This document shows, in pieces, positions 35,845 to 45,341 of a DNA stretch of 64,000 nucleotides. The number at the start of each line of letters is the position of its first letter. Position 1 is the stretch's first letter. This stretch comes from Bacteroides sp. (GTDB taxonomy: Bacteria; Bacteroidota; Bacteroidia; Bacteroidales; Muribaculaceae): assembly GCA_014802105.1 (NCBI GenBank), contig JAAVCX010000011.1, positions 1-64,000 of the forward strand, read 5' to 3'. A program made the translations under genes and the position numbers. The notes under the pieces were generated by a model, which saw nothing but the letters and a program-made list of their open reading frames with translations, was not told where the DNA came from and did not search any database.

Positions 35845-36038
35845 GAGTGTGTTTACGTTTAAATGATTTTAGCACAAAGAGAGATTTTGGAGTGATTTTT
35901 CAAAATTGAAGAAGGAGCAATGCGGGCATTGCGACTGATGAAACTTTGAAAAAGCTCCCAAAAGATTCTTTGTGATGAAATCAAAAATTATTAGACACTC
36001 TCTTCATTTACTAATTTGGTTTAAAAGTAAACACACTC
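35845..36038. mobile_element. MITE-like palindromic element with 13-bp terminal repeats
   Basis: The 271-bp gap between holB and the AddB-like gene is almost filled by a 194-bp palindromic element. Outer ends AGAGTGTGTTTAC (35844-35856) and GTAAACACACTCT (36027-36039) are perfect inverted repeats, bounded by direct TTA copies (35842-35844 and 36039-36041) that look like a 3-bp target duplication. Inside, 35845 to about 36002 forms a long imperfect hairpin centred on GCAATGCGGGCATTGC (35917-35932). The right side carries a second, inner copy of the end (GACACTC near 36000). TTA duplication and ends starting GAG fit IS5-family (IS1031-type) relatives; no transposase is encoded. Confidence 0.75.
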
Positions 36039-36078
36039 TTAACCCTCCGGGAGAGTCCACGCACTCAACACCTATACA

Positions 36079-39000
36079 ATGACCCCCTTTCTGCAACAGG
36101 TGGCCGAGGCCTACTATCAGGCCGGCCCTCACGACCTGATAGACTACTGCTTCGTGTTCCCCAACAAGCGCAGCGGCACCTTCTTCAATCACTATCTCAG
36201 AGATCTGGCCATGCGCGACAACCTCAGCCTGGCCATGCCCGAGATAGCCACTATCGGCGATCTCACAGCCTCGATGGTGACTCTCACCGAAGCCTCGCGC
36301 ATAGAGCAACTATTCACCCTCTATGGAGCCTATTCAGAAATCATCGGCGAGGAGGAGGGGGTAGACTTCGACCGCTTCATGTTCTGGGGCGAAATGATCC
36401 TGAGCGACTTTGACGACGTAGACCTCTATCTGGTCGATGCCGAGAAACTCTTTGTCAACCTGCGCCGCTACCGCGATGTCAGCGCCGACTTCCTCACCCC
36501 CGAGCAGAAAGAGATACTGGCCCGCTACTGGGGTGCCGAGTTCGAGCCCCAGTCGCCCGACACTTTCTGGCGTCATCTTCACTATGACGCGCCGACCGAC
36601 CTCGAACGCAAATTCCTGAAACTCTGGGAGGTGCTGGCCGTGCTCTACAAGCGTTTCCACTCCTCGCTGAGCTCCCGCTCGCTGGCTACGCGCGGCATGA
36701 TAGCGCGCCGCGCCGCCGAGGCTTCGCGCCACCGCCAGGCCTCTGACTATCCCCACAGCCGATACATCTTCGTGGGCTTCAACGTATTGACCACCGCCGA
36801 GATAGCAATCATGGAACGATTGCAGGCCCTCGGTATCGCCGACTTCTATTGGGATGCCTTCTCGCCGGCCTTTGCAGTCAAGGGCAATGCCGCCGCCCGT
36901 TTCATCACGCGCAATATCGAGCGCTTTCCATCGCGACTGGAGCTTCATGAACCCCTCGCGCCAACCCACTTCCCCTCCGTCACTCTCACGGCAGTACCCT
37001 CGGCTGTCGGCCAGACCAAGATGGCCGGCGAGACCCTTATGGAATGGGCCGGACTGAAGAGCGGCGGCGATACCCCCGGGGGCCCGGCCGTCGAGACCCG
37101 TGTCACCGACCCGGCCGATGCCATCAATACAGCCGTAGTGCTCCCCGACGACTCGCTGCTCACCCCCATGATCCACTCGGTGCCTCAGGCCTATACCCAG
37201 CTCAATATCACTATGGGACTGCCCATGCGCACCACCTCTTTCGCCTCGCTCGTCTCTCTGATAGTGAGCATGCAGCTCAGGGCCTCTCAGGTCAGGGGGC
37301 AATGGGAGTTCTTTCACACCGACCTGCGCAAGGTGGTGACCCACCCTCTGCTCATTTCCATCGCTCCCGAGGCGTGTCGCGACGTGTTGCAGCTCTTCAG
37401 CGGACGTCGCCGCTACATGATCCCCTCGTCAGAGCTCTGCGAGTGTGCCCCGGGGCTCAAAGAACTCTTCACACCCATCGGCGACACCAATTCGCCCGGC
37501 CAGGTGTGTGACTACTTCTCGGCCATGCTCTCACGCCTGAGATCGCTGTTGCCTCTGCGCCAACCTGACGATGATACTGATCCCGACGAAAACCTCTCCA
37601 CTCGCAAAAATCCCGGATCCAGGCCCGACGATCGACCGCTGACAGCCGCCGAGATCCAGGCCTCGCTTATTGACACCTATCTCGAAGCCGTCGGGCAGAT
37701 GAGACGCGCCGTGGCGCGCTACGGCATCTCGATGAAAGACATCACCTTCATCCAGCTCCTTCAGAAGACTGTGGCCGGAGCCTCGGTGAGCTTCAGCGGA
37801 GAGCCCATCGCCGGCCTCCAGCTCATGGGTGTGCTCGAGACCCGCGCCCTCGATTTCGACAATATCATACTCCTCTCGATGGACGAGCGCATCTTCCCAC
37901 GCAAGCAATATAAGCGCTCTTTTATCCCCGATACGCTCAGACGCAGCTATGGCATGTCGACCAACGATTTCCAGGAATCGATCTTCGCCTACTACTTCTA
38001 CCGGCTCATCAGCAGAGCCTCGAGGGTGGCAATATTCTATGACTCGCGCAACGGTGCCACTTTCACGGCCGAGATGTCGCGCTACATCACCCAGCTCATC
38101 TATCTCCACCCCGAGAGCATAGCCTCCCACACCCAAGGTCTCTACCATCTCAACACTCCCGATCACACCGTGCTGGCCATGCCGCGCACCGAGGAAGTGA
38201 AACGCGCGCTGCGATCGTTCATCACCCCGGGCGGACGCAAGCTCTCGGCCTCAGCCATCAACACTTACCTCAATTGTCCGCTGCAGTTCTATCTCAAGAT
38301 TGTGAGACGTCTCGACACCGACATCCCCGAGGCCGACTATATGGACAGCGCGACGATAGGCAACATCATCCATAAGGTGGCCGAGAGAGTCTACAAGAAG
38401 TGGAAAGGGGATGCCGACGAAGTGAAGGTCACCGAAGAGATGCTCGACAGTGTGGGCAAAGGCACAATGCTCGACGAGCTGATCACCATTGCCGTCAACC
38501 GCTACTTCAACCGTCTGGGCGACAACGACACCTCCCCTCTGACAGGCGAAGCCAGAGTGATGGGCAATCTGCTGAGCCATATACTCCGCCACATGTTTGA
38601 GCAGGAGAAGAAGCTGGCTCCCTTTGACTTCATTGATGCCGAGCGTGACATCGACTCGACCATGACCCTGGCTCCCGACCTCACAGTCAACATACGCCAG
38701 ATCATCGACCGCATCGACCGCGTCTACCCCCCCGGCAGATATGGTGAGGAAGCCGCCGCACGTGTGCGTATCGTCGATTACAAGACCGGCAGCGACAAAA
38801 CCGAGTTCAGCGACTTTGACGAGGTGTTTGATCCCGAGAAAAAAGACCGTCGCAAAGCTATCCTCCAGCTCCTCTATTACAGCCGGGCCTATATCGACTC
38901 GACCGGCTACCGGGGGCCGCTCCAGCCTGTGATATATAAACTCGTCTCGGTGTTTACCGACGGACTGACTCCGCTGAAATATGGTAAGGATACACTCGAA

Positions 39001-39144
39001 GACTATCATGATGTCGAGGACGAATATATGCCGCGCCTCGAGGCACTGGTGAGGGAAATAATCCTTTCAGACAAGCCTTTCACCCAGACTCCTATCCATG
39101 ACCACTGCAAATACTGTCTCTTCCGCTCACTGTGTCGCCGCTGA
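36079..39144 (+). CDS. AddB-like PD-(D/E)XK exonuclease subunit
   Basis: Large DNA-end-processing protein of 1021 residues. The N-terminal two thirds is helicase-like but lacks a convincing Walker A, as in AddB of the AddAB recombination nuclease. The C-terminal PD-(D/E)XK domain (about 720-1020) has SASAINTYLNCPLQFYL, the ATIGNIIHKVAERVY segment and the catalytic RIVDYKTG motif near 897. Four cysteines (one in NCPLQF, three in CKYCLFRSLC at the end) are spaced as in the AddB/Cas4 [4Fe-4S] cluster. Expected role is resection of double-strand breaks with an AddA helicase; no addA lies in the window. It overlaps hemW by 47 bp. Confidence 0.88.
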   Translation: MTPFLQQVAEAYYQAGPHDLIDYCFVFPNKRSGTFFNHYLRDLAMRDNLSLAMPEIATIGDLTASMVTLTEASRIEQLFTLYGAYSEIIGEEEGVDFDRFMFWGEMILSDFDDVDLYLVDAEKLFVNLRRYRDVSADFLTPEQKEILARYWGAEFEPQSPDTFWRHLHYDAPTDLERKFLKLWEVLAVLYKRFHSSLSSRSLATRGMIARRAAEASRHRQASDYPHSRYIFVGFNVLTTAEIAIMERLQALGIADFYWDAFSPAFAVKGNAAARFITRNIERFPSRLELHEPLAPTHFPSVTLTAVPSAVGQTKMAGETLMEWAGLKSGGDTPGGPAVETRVTDPADAINTAVVLPDDSLLTPMIHSVPQAYTQLNITMGLPMRTTSFASLVSLIVSMQLRASQVRGQWEFFHTDLRKVVTHPLLISIAPEACRDVLQLFSGRRRYMIPSSELCECAPGLKELFTPIGDTNSPGQVCDYFSAMLSRLRSLLPLRQPDDDTDPDENLSTRKNPGSRPDDRPLTAAEIQASLIDTYLEAVGQMRRAVARYGISMKDITFIQLLQKTVAGASVSFSGEPIAGLQLMGVLETRALDFDNIILLSMDERIFPRKQYKRSFIPDTLRRSYGMSTNDFQESIFAYYFYRLISRASRVAIFYDSRNGATFTAEMSRYITQLIYLHPESIASHTQGLYHLNTPDHTVLAMPRTEEVKRALRSFITPGGRKLSASAINTYLNCPLQFYLKIVRRLDTDIPEADYMDSATIGNIIHKVAERVYKKWKGDADEVKVTEEMLDSVGKGTMLDELITIAVNRYFNRLGDNDTSPLTGEARVMGNLLSHILRHMFEQEKKLAPFDFIDAERDIDSTMTLAPDLTVNIRQIIDRIDRVYPPGRYGEEAAARVRIVDYKTGSDKTEFSDFDEVFDPEKKDRRKAILQLLYYSRAYIDSTGYRGPLQPVIYKLVSVFTDGLTPLKYGKDTLEDYHDVEDEYMPRLEALVREIILSDKPFTQTPIHDHCKYCLFRSLCRR

Positions 39145-40282
39145 CAACGGCTCCTCTCCGGGGTCTCAGGGCCCCGGGCCTGTCAAGCTCTATGTACATG
39201 TGCCGTTCTGCCGGTCTAAGTGTGCTTACTGTGATTTCTACTCCAACGCTCAGACACGCCTGGTGCCCGAGTGGCTCGACATGGCCCGACGCGAATGGCA
39301 GGCTCTGTCTCAGGAACGCTTGCCCGACACTATATACATAGGCGGAGGCACCCCCTCGGTGCTTCCCCGCGAGAGTCTCGACCGCCTGATCTCAACTTTC
39401 CCGGTCGAGGGGCTGAGGGAGTTTACCATCGAGGTCAATCCCGAGGACGTCAGCCGTGATTTTGCCTCCCATCTGGCAGGGTTCACCCCTATTGACCGGG
39501 TGAGCATGGGTATACAGACCTTTGACGACGACTCTCTGCGAGCCCTGGGCCGGCGCCACTCTTCGGAGCGTGCAGTCGAGGCCTTCAGGTCTTTACGCTC
39601 GGCCGGGATAGACAATATCTCCTGTGACCTCATCTACGGTCTGCCCGACCAGACCCTCGGGGGATGGAAAGACAATCTCAAGCGGCTGATAGATCTGAGG
39701 CCCGAGCACATTTCCTGCTATCTGCTGAGTTTCGAGCCCCACACCCGCTTAGGACTGATGCTGAGCCGGGGAGAAGTCTCGGAGACTCCCGAGGGGTTGG
39801 CCGAGGAGATGTATGCCCTGCTCTGTGAACTCACCCGCGAGGCCGGATACGAGCACTATGAAATCAGTAATTTCGCTCTGCCCGGCCGACGGGCTATCCA
39901 CAACTCGGCCTATTGGGACGGATCAGATTACCTGGGACTGGGCCCGGGAGCCCACTCCATGATCGACGGAAAGCGTTGGTATAACCCTTCCAATCTCGCC
40001 GCCTATCTCGCCGCCGAGCCCGGCAAGGCCCGGGTCTTTGACGAGGAGGACGCGGCCTCGCGTTTCAACGATGTCATAATCACAGCCCTGCGCACCATCG
40101 ACGGTCTTGACACCGCTCGTGTGCCCGAGGAATTTAAATCTCGTTTCAACCGTGATGCCGCCCGGGCTGTAGAGCGTGGCGATCTCATAGCCTCCCCTAC
40201 TCCATCGGGCTCCGTGAGGCTGACCATTCCCGAGTCACGCTGGCTCGTGGCCGACTCTATCCTCGTCGATCTCATCGAGTGA
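39098..40282 (+). CDS. hemW: Radical SAM heme chaperone HemW (coproporphyrinogen oxidase-like)
   Basis: Radical SAM protein of 394 residues. The cluster motif is CRSKCAYC (Cys38, Cys42, Cys45) after KLYVHVPF, followed by YIGGGTPSVLP, the HemN-like VSMGIQTFDDDSLRALGRRHS and the DLIYGLPDQTLGGW segments. HemW-type proteins bind and deliver heme; true HemN has a longer N-terminus with an extra conserved Cys after the cluster, which here is Asp. The ATG at 39098 lies 47 bp inside the AddB-like gene; no in-frame ATG follows before the cluster motif, so this start is likely, with an unusual 28-residue polar leader. Confidence 0.9.
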   Translation: MTTANTVSSAHCVAADNGSSPGSQGPGPVKLYVHVPFCRSKCAYCDFYSNAQTRLVPEWLDMARREWQALSQERLPDTIYIGGGTPSVLPRESLDRLISTFPVEGLREFTIEVNPEDVSRDFASHLAGFTPIDRVSMGIQTFDDDSLRALGRRHSSERAVEAFRSLRSAGIDNISCDLIYGLPDQTLGGWKDNLKRLIDLRPEHISCYLLSFEPHTRLGLMLSRGEVSETPEGLAEEMYALLCELTREAGYEHYEISNFALPGRRAIHNSAYWDGSDYLGLGPGAHSMIDGKRWYNPSNLAAYLAAEPGKARVFDEEDAASRFNDVIITALRTIDGLDTARVPEEFKSRFNRDAARAVERGDLIASPTPSGSVRLTIPESRWLVADSILVDLIE

Positions 40283-40335
40283 CGTCATTGAATATCAATC
40301 CATTAAAAACAATAGTATTACTCTGAGCCTGAGCT

Positions 40336-42642
40336 TTACTTACCGGTCATTTTCTTGAGAAGCTTCGGGAGACTGTTATCTCTCATGTCGACATTCACGT
40401 CGAGCAACGAGCCGTCGGTATTGACAATCCGATAGGTTGGATAGGAATGAACCTGGAGATAGTTCTCGAGCATAGACTGGAGATTGTCGGGCAGATTGTA
40501 ATGCACCACATTCTCTCCCGTTATTCCATACTCGTTGATGGTGTTTTTCCAGCCTTCTTCCGATGAACGGTTGGCAAAGAACATATACACCACTCCGTAA
40601 GGGTCGAGCTCCTCGCGATGACGGGGAAATTCCTTGAGCACACTACGGCACGGCCCACACCAGATGCCCCAGACATCCACTATCACGTGGCGTCCGCGGA
40701 ACGGCTCAAGCACCTTGTCAAACAGTTGTTTACCCGAAGTCACATCCCGAAGCGAATCGACAGGCACCATTAGACCGTTGCCCATCTCCACCTCCATTGT
40801 AGAGAGTCGCTTGTAACGGTCGTTTAGCGAGGTCACTTTTTCACGCACCGATTCATGGCGTATCTCGCGACATATAGTCTCTTCAATCTGTTGGGGCAGA
40901 GGTTCCTGCGTGTCATCTATCATTTCCAACAGCGCTTGACCCAACGCTATGTCATGCTCGTAGGACGACAGTTTCAGGTCATCGAGAAGCTTGACCATAG
41001 CCTCTATTTCAGCCCGGTGGCCATACTTATCATAGCCGAGATCTGTGGCGTTTTTTGAGATCTCGAATAAGAGCTTCATGGCCCTGGAGTGCATATCGCC
41101 GGGAAGTTTCTCAGCTCCGGCAGCCATCACGCTGTCGATCCCGGCCCTGATATTTTCGATAGAGTCGCGCATAGACTCGTAGGTGGCCTGTGGCATCCAC
41201 TGATGTGCATAGCCCCCCTGCCCTAAAGGCACTTTATAGATATAGGGCGAGCTCTCTATGGCATCAGAGATATAGTCGGTGTAAAACGTCGACAGCATCG
41301 AGGGGTTCCAGGCTCCCAGCGGATCCTTTAGCGAGGGTCTTACCGCGGTCTCGATATACTCCCTGATAGCCGGAGCCAACACTCGGCCGGGAGTGCGAAA
41401 TATCGTCTGTGAGGCATGAAAAGCGGTCTGTTGCAGGATACATTGTTTCTGCCACTCGGCCCAAAGCGGCGACAGGGTCGGATTGGCCGATGCAATGCTG
41501 TCGATCACCCGGGCACAGTCAGCGTTAAAATCGGTAAGTATTCCTACAATCTCCTTGGCCGAAGCCACGTCTCTGATGGTGATCCACCGGTCGGGATTAA
41601 ACATCATCAATTCATTGGCCAGACGGCTCTTGGAGCCCATCCATAACCTGCAACGGTTTGCGTGATCGCCGAAAAAGAAATACTTCTCGCCAGGCTCGAC
41701 CGGGAGGTGGATGTTCATATTATGCCAGTCAAAAATGACTGTCTGAGTGTTATCGACAGGAAATGTGAGGCTGAAACATCCCGTTGAGTCAATCTCTGCG
41801 GTGTAGATCTGATCTTCATTGACAAGATTGTCCACCATCACCGAGAGTTCCCTCTTTCCTGCCGGATAACCGACAAGATATCCGCATATATTCACCGAGT
41901 CGCCCGATCGGTAACCGTTGTCGGCAAACTCTGTCACCCCGCCCGATAACGGATAAGGCTCGAGTGTCATTCCTCCGATACGCGAGACCTTGACCTTGCG
42001 GTGGCCGATGCGGAGGGTGCGTATTCCTTTCTTCTCCTTGCCGGCCTCGACATTCAGGCTCTGACTGCCGTCGGTTAGCATGAAACGGCCGCGTTCGAAA
42101 TCCTTGTCGGCATACTTCCACACCTTTGAGTCATAAATGGCGAAACCGGGCATGAAACCTATCACCCAATCGCCCGTTGACACGTCGCGCCAATTGCTCG
42201 AGACCAGCGAGGTGTCGTGATCCTTCACTCCCGAGAAATTGAATCCTCTCTTTGACTTGCCCTCTATGAAATCAAAACTTGAGGTGGTCAGTGGCAGCGG
42301 GGCGAAATGAAACACATAGTCACGGCGTCCGTCAGCTGGGATCGTATCGGTCTTGCCAAGCTCCAACCCCTCGGCCGAGACTACCCGATAGTCCTCACCG
42401 CCGACCCTCAGGACTGTATTCTCAGAGAAACTGAGGAGTGCTCCGGGATACTTTATGACCGAAATATAGACGACCGTCTCTTCGGGGCTGAACTCCACAC
42501 GCGAGATTTTCATTCTCGTCTCGACACCGAGACGGGGATTGATCACGGCCTCGGGGTTATCCCATACTTTTGACCTTACTCCGGCCGTAACCACACCACA
42601 GATAACGGCAAAAGTTAAATATACGATAAAACGTTTCATCAT
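40336..42642 (-). CDS. Exported protein with C-terminal TlpA-like thioredoxin domain
   Basis: A 768-residue envelope protein. The N-terminus is a signal peptide (MMKRFIVYLTFAVICGVVTAG). Residues about 30-300 are beta-rich and probably form binding domains, about 330-600 are helical, and about 625-768 form a thioredoxin fold with the redox motif WGIWCGPCRS near 660 and a cis-Pro turn in SYPTYRIV near 735. This layout (large unknown N-terminal part plus TlpA/ResA-like domain) is frequent in Bacteroidota and suggests a periplasmic thiol-disulfide reductase. Substrate is unknown. It lies 50 bp downstream of the glycosyltransferase gene. Confidence 0.85.
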   Translation of the reverse strand: MMKRFIVYLTFAVICGVVTAGVRSKVWDNPEAVINPRLGVETRMKISRVEFSPEETVVYISVIKYPGALLSFSENTVLRVGGEDYRVVSAEGLELGKTDTIPADGRRDYVFHFAPLPLTTSSFDFIEGKSKRGFNFSGVKDHDTSLVSSNWRDVSTGDWVIGFMPGFAIYDSKVWKYADKDFERGRFMLTDGSQSLNVEAGKEKKGIRTLRIGHRKVKVSRIGGMTLEPYPLSGGVTEFADNGYRSGDSVNICGYLVGYPAGKRELSVMVDNLVNEDQIYTAEIDSTGCFSLTFPVDNTQTVIFDWHNMNIHLPVEPGEKYFFFGDHANRCRLWMGSKSRLANELMMFNPDRWITIRDVASAKEIVGILTDFNADCARVIDSIASANPTLSPLWAEWQKQCILQQTAFHASQTIFRTPGRVLAPAIREYIETAVRPSLKDPLGAWNPSMLSTFYTDYISDAIESSPYIYKVPLGQGGYAHQWMPQATYESMRDSIENIRAGIDSVMAAGAEKLPGDMHSRAMKLLFEISKNATDLGYDKYGHRAEIEAMVKLLDDLKLSSYEHDIALGQALLEMIDDTQEPLPQQIEETICREIRHESVREKVTSLNDRYKRLSTMEVEMGNGLMVPVDSLRDVTSGKQLFDKVLEPFRGRHVIVDVWGIWCGPCRSVLKEFPRHREELDPYGVVYMFFANRSSEEGWKNTINEYGITGENVVHYNLPDNLQSMLENYLQVHSYPTYRIVNTDGSLLDVNVDMRDNSLPKLLKKMTGK

Positions 42643-42692
42643 GATCGAAAAAATGATATAAAGATTTCAAGCTCCCCGCCGGAGTAAACCGC

Positions 42693-43691
42693 TCAGTAGG
42701 TCTGGTGGGGCCTGAAGAACATGAAGCGGTTGCCCAGACGCAGAGCCGCCTCGGTCACCGACGGGCCTAAATAGCTCAGGAGAGCCGCACAACGGTTTTT
42801 AAGTCTCACCCGGCGGTTGAGGATACTCGCCAGGCGGCGTTCTCTGATTACCGTCCAGCACCGACGGGCCATATCGTTGTAGCGGTGCCGGCGGTCGGAG
42901 TTGATAGTGAGAAGCCAAAGTATATTGAACGCCGCGCTCATAGTGCGCTCGCGAGTGGCTCTGAGACTCTCGGGATCTGAATGAAAATCCTGCTCCATCT
43001 TCAGAGTGACCTTGAGCGAATCGAAACGGCGCTCGGAAAAGGTGTGGAGGAAACTCCCGGGGGTTGCCACATAATAGTAAAGTTTCTCGGTGACTATCGC
43101 CACCTTATCGGCCCGCGAGACGAGACGAGCCGAAAACTCGAGATCCTCGTAATAGACTCCGTCAAGAAATCTCTCGCCTCCGATAAACTTCCGGTTCCAA
43201 AGCTTGTCCCACACCGAGGGGCTGATACCCCCGGGGGTCTGATAGAGAATATCGAGCAGGCCGTCGCGACCGTCGACGATGGTGACAGCTTGGCTCTGAG
43301 ATGATTGAGACTCCTGCACAGTGGGGATCTCCCTGACTATCTCGTAGCCCACGCTACTGATAGGCGCGCCGGTGGTCTGAGCCGCCGAAAGGAGCACCTC
43401 GAGCATGGTCGGCCTGAAAGCATCGTCGCTGTCGAGAAATGAGATCCACTCGCCACGGGCAGCCTCCAGTCCGATATTACGGGCAGTGGACTGACCGCTG
43501 TTGGCTATCGAGATCAACCTGAAACGTTGGTCACTCTCCATATACCGGCCGACTATCTCAGGCGTCGAGTCGGTCGACCCGTCGTCGATCACGACAGCCT
43601 CCCAGTCACGATAGGTCTGCTCAAGCAGGCTGTCGAGACATCGGCAGATATAAGCCTCGGAGTTGTAGGCAGGTATTATGACTGTTATCAT
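42693..43691 (-). CDS. Family 2 glycosyltransferase
   Basis: Inverting GT-A glycosyltransferase of 332 residues. The nucleotide-sugar fold is shown by VTVIIPAYNSEAYICRCLDSLLEQ-type opening (MITVIIPAYNSEAY), the VIDDGSTDSTPEI segment near 36 and the DxD region WISFLDSDDAF near 85; YYEDLEFSARL near 180 carries the likely catalytic acid. The C-terminal 90 residues are basic and helical (many Arg), consistent with peripheral membrane attachment. Donor and acceptor are unknown. It follows the PCMD lipoprotein gene by 42 bp on the same strand; a link between the two is possible but unproven. Confidence 0.92.
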   Translation of the reverse strand: MITVIIPAYNSEAYICRCLDSLLEQTYRDWEAVVIDDGSTDSTPEIVGRYMESDQRFRLISIANSGQSTARNIGLEAARGEWISFLDSDDAFRPTMLEVLLSAAQTTGAPISSVGYEIVREIPTVQESQSSQSQAVTIVDGRDGLLDILYQTPGGISPSVWDKLWNRKFIGGERFLDGVYYEDLEFSARLVSRADKVAIVTEKLYYYVATPGSFLHTFSERRFDSLKVTLKMEQDFHSDPESLRATRERTMSAAFNILWLLTINSDRRHRYNDMARRCWTVIRERRLASILNRRVRLKNRCAALLSYLGPSVTEAALRLGNRFMFFRPHQTY

Positions 43692-43733
43692 GGTATCGAT
43701 CGGTAAAAGTGTCAGGCCTTAAGATGAGTCTTA

Positions 43734-45341
43734 TCAGTAGTCATACAGGAGCTCAAAGTCGTCGAGCATGAGCACCGAGCCGTTGCCTCCCGTGAAATAG
43801 TCGCCCAGCGCCGAGGCCGAGGCTGTGCAGAGCAGATAGCGCGGCACTCTCGAGGTCGACACATAGTCGAGAGTGATTTCAAACTGAGTCCACTCATCGA
43901 CATCGCTGTTCCACTCCACTTTACCGTAGGCTATCACCTCGGGCCCCTGGGGATCAAAGAGCTGACGCTTGGAAGGATTGGTGCGTATCTCGTAGGGGTC
44001 GTCGGAGTCGATCAGCGCTATCCACACTATGCCGGTGTCGGGCTCACCCTTAAGATCCTCAAAGCCCGAGGTCACACTGCTGATCGGGGCCGAGTGATAT
44101 TTGAACCAGCCTTTCAGACGTGTGGGACGGAGTGTCCAAGGACGTCCGAACGACAGGATGCCGTTGGTGCCGTCGGTGGCCACATAGCTGCCGGCAAAGA
44201 TATTTCCGGCCGCAAGTTTGCCTATTATACCGATGCCGACAAATTTGGTGGAGAGACAGGCCGAGCGGCCGGTGCCGGTAGGAGTATCGTCGGAGGGATA
44301 GGTGTTGGAGGATCCGAGCGTGGTGGCGCCGGTGTTGCCGGTGTCCCAGAAGGGGCTGCCACCCTCGGCCCAGGGATTCCACACCTTGCCGTTGAGCCAC
44401 CAGGAGGAGAAGTCGCTGTTGGGCAACTGCTCGGTGGCCTGGGTAGTGAACGGTATCACGTCGCCATAGTCGCCCTCACAGTATGCCCTCGCTTCGTATG
44501 AGGTCAGAGGTTTCAGGCCGGTCAGACGGGCACTGATGTCGCCGCCGTCGACTGTGAGCATCGACTCGGGCACCTTGATCCAGGTCTCCGAGTCGGCCTG
44601 GCGATATTCGAAGCCATTGTCCTTGCCCTCCTGACCCGATCCATAAAGCCAAGCCACACAGCTCCAGGCATCGACACTGCCGGTAGTGACAGTGGTCTCG
44701 GTCGGCAAGACATAGATAGTCCACTCTTCCGAGCGGCCATGATTGGTGAGGGTGACAGTGACCGGCTCAGTGAAATCGACTTTTTCGCCAGCCAGATCGG
44801 GGGTCATGACTGCTGAGGGAGCTCCAAGCTTGATAGAGGTGACGGTCAGGGCCGACAGCGGAGCCTGATCAGAGACATTGGCCACCACGCGACGGCCGGG
44901 CACATCGATGACCGAGGCACCGATCTGTTGCTCGACGGTGAAATAGCGGGTGATGGTCTGTACGGCGTTGAAAGTCCAGTCATACTCCTGATAGAGAGCG
45001 AGCTGAGTAGTGACAGGCTCGGAGAGATCCACCCCGTTGAGGAAGGTGGCCGAGTCGGCCCACACTCCCGTCGGAGGGTTGAGCGTGAAGCCGTCGACGA
45101 CTACCGAATAGATGTCGGTATCCTCGCTGAGATAGGCGGTGACTGTGCGACCTACCGAGTCTATAGCGGCGGGTCGCTCGCTTCCGGCTATCGAGATTGA
45201 CGAGAAGTTGACCTGGATATGGGGATAGGGTATATTGTTTTCGATACACCCCGTCAGGGCGCCGGCCGAGAGGAGCAGGCTGAGGACGATGACCGCGCGA
45301 TAGCGCGACAGCGACAGGAATATATGATCAGATCGTAACAC
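43734..45341 (-). CDS. PCMD-domain lipoprotein
   Basis: A 535-residue surface or periplasmic lipoprotein. The signal peptide ends in lipobox LTGC (Cys32). Residues about 35-290 are beta-rich repeats of short immunoglobulin-like modules, the last resembling a fibronectin-like module with ARLTGLKPLTSYEARAYCEG. Residues about 300-535 form a PCMD domain (putative carbohydrate metabolism domain, a beta-sandwich known mainly from Bacteroidota): LPNSDFSSWW, GRPWTLRPTRLKGWFKY and the closing LMLDDFELLYDY. The name is historical and no enzymatic activity is established. It overlaps the preceding barrel gene by 14 bp, so translation is probably coupled. Confidence 0.8.
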   Translation of the reverse strand: MLRSDHIFLSLSRYRAVIVLSLLLSAGALTGCIENNIPYPHIQVNFSSISIAGSERPAAIDSVGRTVTAYLSEDTDIYSVVVDGFTLNPPTGVWADSATFLNGVDLSEPVTTQLALYQEYDWTFNAVQTITRYFTVEQQIGASVIDVPGRRVVANVSDQAPLSALTVTSIKLGAPSAVMTPDLAGEKVDFTEPVTVTLTNHGRSEEWTIYVLPTETTVTTGSVDAWSCVAWLYGSGQEGKDNGFEYRQADSETWIKVPESMLTVDGGDISARLTGLKPLTSYEARAYCEGDYGDVIPFTTQATEQLPNSDFSSWWLNGKVWNPWAEGGSPFWDTGNTGATTLGSSNTYPSDDTPTGTGRSACLSTKFVGIGIIGKLAAGNIFAGSYVATDGTNGILSFGRPWTLRPTRLKGWFKYHSAPISSVTSGFEDLKGEPDTGIVWIALIDSDDPYEIRTNPSKRQLFDPQGPEVIAYGKVEWNSDVDEWTQFEITLDYVSTSRVPRYLLCTASASALGDYFTGGNGSVLMLDDFELLYDY

